From positions 124,001 through 188,000 of the forward strand of contig JBEVJC010000016.1 in assembly GCA_040510375.1 (NCBI GenBank): a DNA stretch of 64,000 nt. The letters are read 5' to 3'. A program made the position numbers and the translations under genes. The DNA is from JBEVJC01 sp040510375. Its GTDB lineage: Bacteria; Bacteroidota; Bacteroidia; Chitinophagales; Chitinophagaceae. Below are positions 47,301 through 54,876 of this stretch, piece after piece. Each line of letters begins with the position of its first letter. The stretch's first letter is position 1. The notes under the pieces are model-generated. The model worked only from the letters and a program-made list of their open reading frames with translations. It ran no database searches and was not told the DNA's origin.

Positions 47301-47582
47301 TTTGTAATGAGGTCGGTTGATCTCAATTCGGATGGTATCAAAGACCTGATAACCGGTGGAAACTTTTTTGGGGTGACACCGTACGAAGGCCGGTACGATG
47401 CAAACAGGGGATTTATTTTTAACGGGAAAAAAAAGGGCTTCATATTCCAGCCGCCCTCAGCCACGGGATTCTTCAATCCCGGCGAAACCAGGGATCTTCG
47501 GAAAGTAAGGACAGCCAATGGCTGGATCTATATTGTTGCATTGAATAATGCACCGCTTCGTTTTTTCCAGTTGGCTGATTGA
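44328..47582 (+). CDS. FG-GAP repeat/ASPIC-UnbV lipoprotein (CRTAC1-like), second copy
   Basis: This 1084-residue lipoprotein (lipobox VLLASC) is a diverged paralogue of the preceding gene and has the same plan: DxDxDG repeats such as GDINNDGLTDIFF, ADVNGDGLLDIYV, DYDHDGDLDCYL, ADINGDKLDDVYI, DADADGDQDLFV and DRDGWPDLVTA, an ASPIC/UnbV segment (LGMGVKAWVYQQGRMQYQQL, RGFQSSGAPVLHFGLG), and a conserved end (GGNFFGVTPYEGRYDANRG, matching GGNFYGLKPETGRYDASRG in copy 1). The ATGA overlap at 44328 shows both are translated together. Last plus-strand gene of the susC cluster; it converges on the operon below. Confidence 0.9.
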   Translation: MNRYLIFFYTCFVLLASCSTGESPLFTSVDSKTTGIHFRNNPATGDSLNFLDYLYYYNGGGVALGDINNDGLTDIFFTANNKGGNKLYLNKGGFHFEDITAAAGVAGGSDWNTGVTMADVNGDGLLDIYVCAVSGKLGLQGKNELYINNGRTGFKEEGARYGLDIQAFSTQAAFFDYDHDGDLDCYLLTQSSHSVDMYRDTSLRRIAAGKAGDRLMRNDGGHFSDVTIGSGIYNSVLGYGLGLAIADLNNDGWDDIYVGNDFHENDYYYINQQDGSFRENGAAVFGHYSRFSMGNDIADYNNDGQPDLITADMLPAEEKFLKTYSGGDALDIYRYTIEKNGFQHQFSRNALQRNLGNGTGFSEVALLDGVAATDWSWAPLLADFDNDGTKDLFISNGIVKRPVDLDYVKYLSSSLVRKELSGSSRLDKQALDQMPDGKVHNYLFQGSSSGRFSDKSFEWGMDKPGYSNGAAYADLDNDGRLDLVINNINEEAGIYRNTNPSPVHWLQINFRAGNGNTLGMGVKAWVYQQGRMQYQQLMTTRGFQSSGAPVLHFGLGNNKVDSIRIVWPDGATSLLVNPKTDTILTLKYSPVEKYTYAPSPVTPMLDITDKLKIQWAHRENDYTDFNSHRLLPHLLSTRGPRMAVADINGDKLDDVYICGASGQSGLFLVQHTDGSFEERAGTGSSLRTEETDAVFFDADADGDQDLFVISGGNDRSLKDTLLRDHLYLNNGTGHFTEKLFPSLAASKSTVAASDIDHDGDQDLFIGVLSAAGDYGLSSPSYLLLNDGNANFTEAPAGIMDTNDLGMINAAVFVDVDRDGWPDLVTAGEWREVQVLKNNMGRFTAARINGTAGLWQSLSTADIDNDGDPDLLAGNYGLNSKLHASQQDPLKMYVTDFDKNGQAEQILTHSVGGKEYTFLGKDELEVQLPSMKKSYLRYRDFAGKTVQEVFGGELESATVLSCKLLASGIFRNDGDGNFVFEQLPDEAQYSPLFVMRSVDLNSDGIKDLITGGNFFGVTPYEGRYDANRGFIFNGKKKGFIFQPPSATGFFNPGETRDLRKVRTANGWIYIVALNNAPLRFFQLAD

Positions 47583-47662
47583 ATTATTGCCTTAAGGTTG
47601 AATCGGGGATGCTTGTATACTGAAAAGCGGTTTACGTTCCATCTGTGACAACTGTTCTAACT

Positions 47663-48604
47663 TTAATAAATCGGAAATACCAGCTCTACGTTCTCTTCAG
47701 GATGGGCAGGCAACATGGCCGGTTCGATATCATATTTTTCCAGCGGCTGCGCTACTTTCTGGAGGCCCTGGTCATTGGCATAACGGTTCATTGCAGTATA
47801 CAATTCACCCAGGTGACCAACGGTGCCCTTACCCGTAAGCACGCGGCCGGTGGCTGGTAACCGCAGGTATTCGATGCCCTCGTCCGGAAGGCTGGGCATG
47901 GACACAGGAATTCCAACTGCATACTCTTTATTTTTTTCAGAGACAGCATTGGATGTTACATAATAATAGTTCTTTGCCCCATCCGGCCTGAAACGGGTGA
48001 TATACGACTCCAGTGTATCATACAATAACTGAAGTGTGCTGTTGCGGGAGCTGTCCGGCGCTGATTGCCTGCTGGTCAGGATGATGGTATCCCTGACCGG
48101 GCTCACCTCTATCTGGAAACCATATCGCAGGGAAGGGTCTTCCATGGTGGCCTTGATGTTCAGCAGTCCTTCCTGTAAAGGATCGCGGCCGGTAAAAAAA
48201 TGATAAATCCGTTTATACCAGGGCATCCTGGCCGACCATATTACCTCGGTTTGTTTCTGATTGGAAAGAGGAATTGCAGAGATGGTTTGGGAAGTACTGA
48301 CACTGCCATCCTTTTCCGTTACCATCACCTGCGATGGGGTCTCTGTTTTGACAATCAGTTCCCTGCCGGTTACTGATTTTAAAACAGGACGGCCGGCACT
48401 ATCGCCGGTACCGACCGTTCCGTCTGAAAATCCTGTATACCAGGATTTATAATTTTCAATATTGGAGAGTTGAAGGGACACGTCATAATAATCAGCATTC
48501 ACCCTGATCATTCGTTCAACTGATGTGGTCATTCTCCCAAGAATTACGAGTAACAGGATGAAAGTTGCCAGGGCAACCATCCTTACGATCATCTTTTTAT
48601 TCAT
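47663..48604 (-). CDS. membrane-anchored SRPBCC/GyrI-like protein
   Basis: This is a 313-residue protein with an N-terminal transmembrane segment (VALATFILLLVILGRM, about 10-25). Residues 30-190 resemble an SRPBCC (polyketide cyclase-like) domain: VNADYYDVSLQLSNIENYKS, TEVIWSARMPWYKRIYHFFT. The C-terminal region (about 205-313: PSLPDEGIEYLRLPATGRVL, HLGELYTAMNRYANDQGL, VELVFPIY) looks like the GyrI/AraC effector-binding fold, but no HTH is present. It is the last gene of the minus-strand sugar operon, five bases after cutC. Function unknown; both domains bind small molecules in other proteins. Confidence 0.7.
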   Translation of the reverse strand: MNKKMIVRMVALATFILLLVILGRMTTSVERMIRVNADYYDVSLQLSNIENYKSWYTGFSDGTVGTGDSAGRPVLKSVTGRELIVKTETPSQVMVTEKDGSVSTSQTISAIPLSNQKQTEVIWSARMPWYKRIYHFFTGRDPLQEGLLNIKATMEDPSLRYGFQIEVSPVRDTIILTSRQSAPDSSRNSTLQLLYDTLESYITRFRPDGAKNYYYVTSNAVSEKNKEYAVGIPVSMPSLPDEGIEYLRLPATGRVLTGKGTVGHLGELYTAMNRYANDQGLQKVAQPLEKYDIEPAMLPAHPEENVELVFPIY

Positions 48605-48609
48605 TTTAA

Positions 48610-49341
48610 TTAGGCTTCTCTAAGGCTGGTTAAAATCCCCTCCAGTTCCCCTTCATCAGGCAGGTACACATTCCCGAAATCAGTCACATTCGGGTTAGCG
48701 TACGTCATAGGATTTTTAGTGGTGCGGCGAACCGAACCATGAAATTCTTTTGCTCCCGATTCTTCCATCAGCTGTTTGATATTTGATGCACGGATCCCGG
48801 CACCCGGCATAATGATGATGCGGTCGCCCGCTTTTTTCACCAGTTCGCCCAGCACTTTTCCGGCCTCAGGTGCACCAGTTGCCTGGCCCGAGGTCAGGAT
48901 CCTTTCACAACCCGCACTGATAATATCTTCCAGGGCCTGCCACATATCAGGAGTGGCGTCGAAAGCCCGGTTGCAGGTAACACCCATCGGGTAGGCGAGT
49001 TCAACAAATTCGCTGAGCTGGTCAACATTGATAGTGCCGTCAATATTTTGTACGCCTATCGAAATACCATCACATTTTAATTCCTTGCAAATCCTGATAT
49101 CCTGTTTCAGGATTTCAATTTCATCTTCATCATAAAAATAATTTCCCGAACGGGGACGAAGAATGGGATATAATTTAATGGAGATCCTTTCGCGGGTTCT
49201 TTTGATATGGCCGTAACTGGGTGTGGTACCGCCTTCGATGGGATTGTCACATAGCTCCACCCTGTAAGCGCCAAACTTTTCTGCGATAATGCACGACTGA
49301 ATATTAAAACTACAGAGTTCGAAAATAGCTTTTGCGCTCAT
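48610..49341 (-). CDS. cutC: CutC family protein
   Basis: This is a 243-residue TIM-barrel protein of the CutC family: ELCSFNIQSCIIAEKFGAYR, VELCDNPIEGGTTPSYG, ILRPRSGNYFYDEDEI, CNRAFDATPDMWQALEDI, CERILTSGQATGAPEA and IIMPGAGIRASNI are conserved. CutC was linked to copper tolerance but in Bacteroidota it is often found beside glycan-degradation genes, as here, so a role in sugar metabolism is as likely. It starts nine bases after the glycosylasparaginase stop and is followed at five bases by the SRPBCC-like gene. Confidence 0.93.
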   Translation of the reverse strand: MSAKAIFELCSFNIQSCIIAEKFGAYRVELCDNPIEGGTTPSYGHIKRTRERISIKLYPILRPRSGNYFYDEDEIEILKQDIRICKELKCDGISIGVQNIDGTINVDQLSEFVELAYPMGVTCNRAFDATPDMWQALEDIISAGCERILTSGQATGAPEAGKVLGELVKKAGDRIIIMPGAGIRASNIKQLMEESGAKEFHGSVRRTTKNPMTYANPNVTDFGNVYLPDEGELEGILTSLREA

Positions 49342-49350
49342 ATTTTTTTC

Positions 49351-50382
49351 TTAATAAATGCTTTTGGAATGATAAACTTTATCTTCTTTACCCGACTTCA
49401 CAGCGAATGTAAAACCCTGCTGCAGGCAGAAGGCTCCGTACTCGCCCTGTTTGTTGAGGGCAAGGAAACCAACCTGTACTTCTTTGGCCTTCGATGGATT
49501 TCTTTTAATGATGCGTTCAACCGCGTCTTTACACGCCTGCTCAGGTTTGGCACCCTGGCGCATCAGTTCAACGATCAGGTGGGCGCCAACAATGCGGATC
49601 ACTTCGTCCCCCACACCGGTTGCAGTTGCACCTCCCACTTCATTATCTACATATAAACCGGCACCGATTACTGGCGAATCACCCACGCGGCCCTGCATCT
49701 TGAATGCCATACCGCTGGTGGTACAGGCGCCACTCATTTGTCCCCTTGCATCAATGGCGAGCATACCGATTGTATCATGGTTTTCTATACCACCCGGCAT
49801 TGGATCGGTCTTTTTATTATACAACCGGTTTTCGATATTTTGTTCGGGTGAATATTTTGCTTCCTTTAACCATTCCTTCCAGGCTTTTTCAGAAGCCGGG
49901 GTAAGGAGATTTTCTTTTTTAAATCCATTGTCCAGTGCGAACCGCAGGGCGCCTTCACCGGTGAGGATTACATGCGGCGTTTTTTCCATGACCAGACGCG
50001 CAACGGAAATAGGATGTTTGATATGTTCCAGGCACATCACCGAACCGCAATTATAAAGTTCGTCCATAATGCAGGCATCGAGTGTAACCCTGCCATCACG
50101 ATCGGGCAGGCCACCATATCCCACACTCTGGTTTGATTCATCGGCTTCGGGCACCCATACGCCCTGTTCAACCGCATCAAGGGCACGGCCATTGGCGGAT
50201 AAAACTTTCCAGGCGGCTGCATTGGCGGCCTGTCCAAAATCCCAGGTAGAAATTACAATGGGGTGTGTGGGTTTACTAGTTGGGCTGGTCACAGAACCAG
50301 AACCGGCGAACAAATGTTCACCGGTTAAGATTGCCGCAGATCCAGCAAGAGAATGTTGAAGGAACTTTCTTCTGCTTGACAT
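49351..50382 (-). CDS. N4-(beta-N-acetylglucosaminyl)-L-asparaginase
   Basis: This 343-residue N-terminal-nucleophile hydrolase cleaves the GlcNAc-Asn bond left after protein and glycan breakdown. Autocleavage should occur in HDTIGM between Asp203 and Thr204; Thr204 becomes the nucleophile. Substrate motifs GRVGDSPVIGAGLYVDNEVG and GATATGVGDEV are intact. It has a Tat-type signal (SSRRKFLQHSLAGSAAIL), so it is probably exported folded to the periplasm. It lies between the six-hairpin glycosidase (8 bp) and cutC (9 bp) in the operon and points to GlcNAc-Asn or similar glycosylamine substrates. Confidence 0.93.
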   Translation of the reverse strand: MSSRRKFLQHSLAGSAAILTGEHLFAGSGSVTSPTSKPTHPIVISTWDFGQAANAAAWKVLSANGRALDAVEQGVWVPEADESNQSVGYGGLPDRDGRVTLDACIMDELYNCGSVMCLEHIKHPISVARLVMEKTPHVILTGEGALRFALDNGFKKENLLTPASEKAWKEWLKEAKYSPEQNIENRLYNKKTDPMPGGIENHDTIGMLAIDARGQMSGACTTSGMAFKMQGRVGDSPVIGAGLYVDNEVGGATATGVGDEVIRIVGAHLIVELMRQGAKPEQACKDAVERIIKRNPSKAKEVQVGFLALNKQGEYGAFCLQQGFTFAVKSGKEDKVYHSKSIY

Positions 50383-50390
50383 AAAGGGTT

Positions 50391-52979
50391 TTAATTAACA
50401 GGAATGGTCAGTTCAATGATCTTACTTCCTTTAATTGTTTGGGTGCCACCGGTACTTGTCCAGTTTTCCTTGTGAACCACCACGTTTTCAGGAAGTGTTA
50501 CGTTATCGAGAAAGGTTAGACGTAATTTAGCGGCATCAGCTTTCGGGGTAACGGCGAGTTCAAAATTAATCCTTCCGAATGGAGTAGCAATACCATTAAG
50601 CCTGGTAACATTTCCGGCCTGTGCCCATTGTTTTGGGAATGCTTCCAGCAGGTGCAGGTCTTTTCCACGATCCAGTTCAATCATATGCACCACCATGCGG
50701 ATGAATTCGGCACTTGCCCAGTTATGTGGCATGTCGCCCACTTCTTCGCTGCCTTTCCCGAGTGGTTTTTGTTCTTCCCTCCAGACCATGGTCGGGGAGG
50801 AGTGATTGGCAAAATCATACAGTAACTGCGGAATCCCTTCTGTTTTACCCAGCCATTGCATGGCATGTCCGTAGAAGGAACTGAAGTAACTCCACAGACC
50901 GTCTGTCATCCATCCCGTGCTGATCACCAGGCCTTCCACGCGGTGATCGGTAAGCATGTCGACTGTTTCCTTTGCCCATTGGTTGATTTCCGGTGTTTCG
51001 TCGAACAATTGTCCGGGATAAACAGATTGTGCAAATGCCCACTGACCTCTTTGTGCTTCGTGGTTCTGTTCATTATTGATCATTACCGGCAGATAGGTAT
51101 TTCCTTTTTCATCCTGGCGGATATCCTTCCTGGCTTTATCAATAAAGAATGCGAGCCAGTTTTTGTAATCAGCTTCCCATAAGTCGGCCTGGTCATTCTT
51201 GCCCAGCCACCTGGCCGCATTGATTGACCACTTCATACCACTCAGGCAATATTGTGTATTTGAATAATCATTACCATGCTGGATGCCACCATCCACATTA
51301 CCGTTAGGCAACAATCCATAATAAGGTTTGGTGGAATCTTTCAGCGCTTCAGCCCGCAGGTAGTTGATCCTTTTGAGGCAACCTTCTATAACGGACCAGT
51401 TATCGGCCAGCCATTTTTTATCCTGGGTGAGCATGGCGTGACGGATCAGCATGATGGGCACCAGTCCGTTTTCCTTGTGGAAAGTGGTGATCATTTCGAA
51501 ACCTCCGTCGGGTAACTGGAAATGGGTGAGGTAATCGATGCAACTGCGTACATCATTTTTGTAACCAAGCATGGTACCAACTTCCAGCAGGTAGGTGCCG
51601 TCAGCCAGCCACAGTCCGCGGTACTGGGTTGGCCCCACGTGGAACGACTTGGCTCCACGGCGGATATCGCGTGCCTGGAAAATATTCCGGATGCTGGAAG
51701 TAACCATTGCCTGGATACCTGCATCAGGCACGCTGATAGCCGAAGACGAAGGACTGTATTTTTTCCACCAGGCTTCCGAAACCGCCATCTGTGCTGTACT
51801 TGCAGCAACGGTTGGAGAATATGATGCGGCAGGATTAAAGAAGCGGCTCAATGTTACCGTGAGTTTTCTGGATTCACCCGGTTTGAGTGCCACCGTTGGA
51901 ATGCCGATAGTATAAAATTTTGCCGAATCCTTCACCACCGCTCCGAATCCCGCAGAATTGGAGAGACGTGTGTATTCATCAAACTGGATATAGTTATTCT
52001 TTTTATAGATGGAGTCGATACCACCATATTTCAGCACAGGGTCAAAACTTACAGGGTTTGATGTATTGTTGGTCAGGGTTACCAGGATATGATAACGTCT
52101 TTCAGGCATACCAACATTTGCGCATTTTGCATACAGCAGGGCTGTCTTGTTTGCCTTACCTGCGATGATATCGGCAGAAGCCGGTACCTGGTCCCTGAAC
52201 AGCCAAAGACCATTCACTATCGATGTCCGGTCCTTGCCACCTGGTTTATTTGATACAACAATAGTAAGCACTCCATCTTTATCGAGGTCTTTTGAATCAA
52301 ACGTATACGTTCCGGGTACATGGATACCGAAGTCCTTAACCAGGTCGATATCCCTTTGTTTGCCGCCTTCCACAGCGATCCGCATTTCCCGTTTGCCAAC
52401 TGAATCATACTGTCCTTCACAAAATCCAAGTACCACTTTATGCGAACTGCCGGCAGGAACTTTTATATGATATTCGATCAGGCCTTCACCGGAAAGCCCC
52501 TTGATCCCTTCCGCTGCATCATTAAATGCTGCATCAGCGGTTATGGATGGTTTTGACCAGTCGCGCAATGCACGCCGGCTATCGAACCTAACGATACTAT
52601 ATAATTTTTCAGGAGCCGGGATTTCCAGGAAGGTCTCCTCTTTAATAGTTACCTCAGGGGTTTCCTTGATGGTAACGGTCATTGGTGAAGCATTCGATTT
52701 CAGTTGCTGGCTCTTCCAGGTGGCAGGTGTTTTTGAGTCGAACAATATGGAGAAGGAAAAATTCCTTGGACCTTTTCTGTATCCATAATCGCCGAATAAC
52801 ATTCCCTCTTTACCAACCAGCGTTTTAACCGGGTCATCAGGAAGACAGAGTTGCGATTGCCACCAGGGAATGGTGTACCGGTGATCTACTACCATCGGAC
52901 TGGTTTGGGCCATAACCGAGTGCCCGATGCAAAGTGCAAGCAGGCATGGTAATGTCTGTTTCAGTTTAAGTTGTATCAT
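50391..52979 (-). CDS. large secreted (alpha/alpha)6-barrel glycosidase-like protein
   Basis: This is an 862-residue exported protein (signal peptide up to SVMAQ, about residue 25). Residues 150-270 look like a malectin-like carbohydrate-binding beta domain (IEYHIKVPAGSSHKVVLGFC and on to SIVNGLWLF). Residues 400-760 have helix pairs and motifs of six-hairpin glycosidases: YRGLWLADGTYLLEVGTMLG, CIDYLTHFQLPDGGFEMIT, NGLVPIMLIRHAML, GQWAFAQSVYPGQLFDE, and the C-terminal LLEAFPKQW and a beta domain. I cannot assign a GH family or its catalytic residues with confidence. Fifth-from-last gene of the operon, 102 bp after the MFS gene, eight bases before the asparaginase gene. Confidence 0.75.
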   Translation of the reverse strand: MIQLKLKQTLPCLLALCIGHSVMAQTSPMVVDHRYTIPWWQSQLCLPDDPVKTLVGKEGMLFGDYGYRKGPRNFSFSILFDSKTPATWKSQQLKSNASPMTVTIKETPEVTIKEETFLEIPAPEKLYSIVRFDSRRALRDWSKPSITADAAFNDAAEGIKGLSGEGLIEYHIKVPAGSSHKVVLGFCEGQYDSVGKREMRIAVEGGKQRDIDLVKDFGIHVPGTYTFDSKDLDKDGVLTIVVSNKPGGKDRTSIVNGLWLFRDQVPASADIIAGKANKTALLYAKCANVGMPERRYHILVTLTNNTSNPVSFDPVLKYGGIDSIYKKNNYIQFDEYTRLSNSAGFGAVVKDSAKFYTIGIPTVALKPGESRKLTVTLSRFFNPAASYSPTVAASTAQMAVSEAWWKKYSPSSSAISVPDAGIQAMVTSSIRNIFQARDIRRGAKSFHVGPTQYRGLWLADGTYLLEVGTMLGYKNDVRSCIDYLTHFQLPDGGFEMITTFHKENGLVPIMLIRHAMLTQDKKWLADNWSVIEGCLKRINYLRAEALKDSTKPYYGLLPNGNVDGGIQHGNDYSNTQYCLSGMKWSINAARWLGKNDQADLWEADYKNWLAFFIDKARKDIRQDEKGNTYLPVMINNEQNHEAQRGQWAFAQSVYPGQLFDETPEINQWAKETVDMLTDHRVEGLVISTGWMTDGLWSYFSSFYGHAMQWLGKTEGIPQLLYDFANHSSPTMVWREEQKPLGKGSEEVGDMPHNWASAEFIRMVVHMIELDRGKDLHLLEAFPKQWAQAGNVTRLNGIATPFGRINFELAVTPKADAAKLRLTFLDNVTLPENVVVHKENWTSTGGTQTIKGSKIIELTIPVN

Positions 52980-53081
52980 GTTTTTCTTTTTTTATGGAGA
53001 ATGACTACTAATATTTTTGAGATGTATGGGCAGCGGCATTTTGTGCATCATCGAACACCAAACGCAGGTGCTGATGAACGG

Positions 53082-54464
53082 TCAATGCGGAACCGCAAAT
53101 ACGTTTTCCATTTCTTCAAGGGTTTTGCCGGAAGTTTCTTTCACAATATTCCAGCTGAACAGGAAATTGACCAGGCTGCAGGCGGCGAATGCCCAGAAGA
53201 TTCCCGCTGCGCCCAGGTTGTCAAGCAGCCGTGGAAAGAAATGGGCAACCATCCAGTTGGCAGCCCAAAGTGCAAGCGTGCAGATGGACACGGCCCTGAC
53301 CCGTACATCTGTTGGAAAGATCTCGTTGATGATGATCCATGTTACAGGTCCGAGTGAAAAAGCGAAACAGGCGATATACACCAGGATCAGGATCAGCAAC
53401 AGCGGTCCCTGTGTTTGCCCGGTATAAAAAAGGAATCCCGACAGGGTCAGTGAAATCACAATACCGGTGAGACCCGTTTTCAGCAGGAATTTCCGGCCCA
53501 GTTTATCCGCCAGTTTGATAGCCACGATTGTGAATAACAGGTTGATGGCACCGATTATTACCTGGTAGAGAATGGCATTACTGTTTTCCGCACCTGCTGT
53601 CTGGAAAATACTTGGTCCGTAATACATCACTGCATTAATCCCGGAAAATTGCTGTAATACAGCCAGTACAATTCCAATCAGTAATGGTAACCGGATGGCG
53701 GGGGAAAAAACAGACCGGTTATTCTGCGATGCTTTGAATGCAGCTTTGTTGATATCTGATAGTTCCCGTTCAGCAACCAGTGCCGGTCGAATACTGTACA
53801 GGATTTTTTTTGCTTTTTCTTCCTTACCAACGGATACCAGCCAGCGTGGGCTCTCCGGTACACCTGCCAGCAGGAACAGGAAGATAATTGAAGGGATGGC
53901 CATTGCCAGGAACATTGGACGCCACGATTCCTGTTTAAAAAACCAGTTTGCGGTTTCGCTGCTGAACTCATGGGTGGAGTAGTTGGTGATAAGCAGGTTT
54001 GAGAAGAAGGCGAGAAGTAATCCGAGTGTAATGGCCAGTTGGTAGTAGGCAATCATCCTGCCCCTTTTTTCGGGAGGAGCGAACTCAGCGATCAGCATGG
54101 GTGAGATCACCGATGCCATTCCTACTCCGATACCACCAATCATCCGTGCAACAATCAGCATGGTCACCGAACCCGGAAATGCACAGCCGATGGCGGAAAT
54201 TAAGAACATAAATCCCGCAATCAGGATTGTTTTCTTCCGTCCAATCCTGTCGCTCAGCAACCCGGTGCACATCACTCCGATAATGCAACCTGCAAGGCCA
54301 CTACTCACCAGCCATCCTTCCATGGAGGTATCCAGGGCATACTGATCTTTGATCAGGTGGATGGCACCGGAGATAACCGCTGTATCAAATCCGAAGAGCA
54401 GACCGCCGACGGCAACAGTTATACAGATGAATTGTTGTCTGGAGGAGAATGATTTTTGTTTCAT
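53082..54464 (-). CDS. MFS sugar porter
   Basis: This 460-residue protein (start at the ATG at 54464; the longer frame uses TTG) has twelve predicted membrane helices and the sugar porter signatures: GLLFGFDTAVISGA in helix 1, the RxGRK-type loop LLSDRIGRKKTIL, the PESPRWLVSVGK motif after helix 6, and LADKLGRKFLLKTG. QQFSGINAVMYYGPSIF in helix 7 is the typical substrate-binding region. It probably imports a free hexose by proton symport. It is in the operon between the cupin gene (21 bp from its stop) and the glycosidase. Confidence 0.94.
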   Translation of the reverse strand: MKQKSFSSRQQFICITVAVGGLLFGFDTAVISGAIHLIKDQYALDTSMEGWLVSSGLAGCIIGVMCTGLLSDRIGRKKTILIAGFMFLISAIGCAFPGSVTMLIVARMIGGIGVGMASVISPMLIAEFAPPEKRGRMIAYYQLAITLGLLLAFFSNLLITNYSTHEFSSETANWFFKQESWRPMFLAMAIPSIIFLFLLAGVPESPRWLVSVGKEEKAKKILYSIRPALVAERELSDINKAAFKASQNNRSVFSPAIRLPLLIGIVLAVLQQFSGINAVMYYGPSIFQTAGAENSNAILYQVIIGAINLLFTIVAIKLADKLGRKFLLKTGLTGIVISLTLSGFLFYTGQTQGPLLLILILVYIACFAFSLGPVTWIIINEIFPTDVRVRAVSICTLALWAANWMVAHFFPRLLDNLGAAGIFWAFAACSLVNFLFSWNIVKETSGKTLEEMENVFAVPH

Positions 54465-54485
54465 AAGCAATCGTTTGTTTAGATG

Positions 54486-54866
54486 TTAGCGCACGTAATC
54501 GTCTTCGTATCGTTTTATGTCGTCCTGCTGCCAGTTACCGAATGCAACTTCCAGCACCCTCACCGCTTTATCGCCTTTGCAGCTTAGCCGGTGACGCTCA
54601 TTAGCCGGAATCCAGATCTCGTCGCCCGCCATGTATTCGCGTTCTGCATCGCCTACCTGTACCGTTGCACCGTCATCAATCACAATCCACAATTCGGCGC
54701 GTCCGGTATGTGATTGCAGGCTGAGCCGCTGTCCCGGCAGGCAACACATCAGGCTTACCGTACAATCTTCATTGTTGGCATATTGTTTAAATGTTCCCCA
54801 TGGCCTGGTCACAAATGCCACATCGGGTTTTACATCGGGGATGGTCTTGGTCACATAATCTGACAT
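54486..54866 (-). CDS. cupin similar to mannose-6-phosphate isomerase type II
   Basis: This is a 126-residue cupin resembling the C-terminal isomerase domain of bifunctional ManC proteins: FVTRPWGTFKQYANNEDCTV, LPGQRLSLQSHTGRAELWIV, MAGDEIWIPANERHRLSCKG, VRVLEVAFG. The metal-binding His and Glu pattern (QSHTGRAELW) and a later His (ERHRL) are present. Probably a sugar-phosphate isomerase or epimerase. It lies 10 bp after the long mannose-6-phosphate isomerase gene, so two isomerase-like proteins are expressed together. Confidence 0.85.
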   Translation of the reverse strand: MSDYVTKTIPDVKPDVAFVTRPWGTFKQYANNEDCTVSLMCCLPGQRLSLQSHTGRAELWIVIDDGATVQVGDAEREYMAGDEIWIPANERHRLSCKGDKAVRVLEVAFGNWQQDDIKRYEDDYVR

Positions 54867-54876
54867 AATTTTCTAT

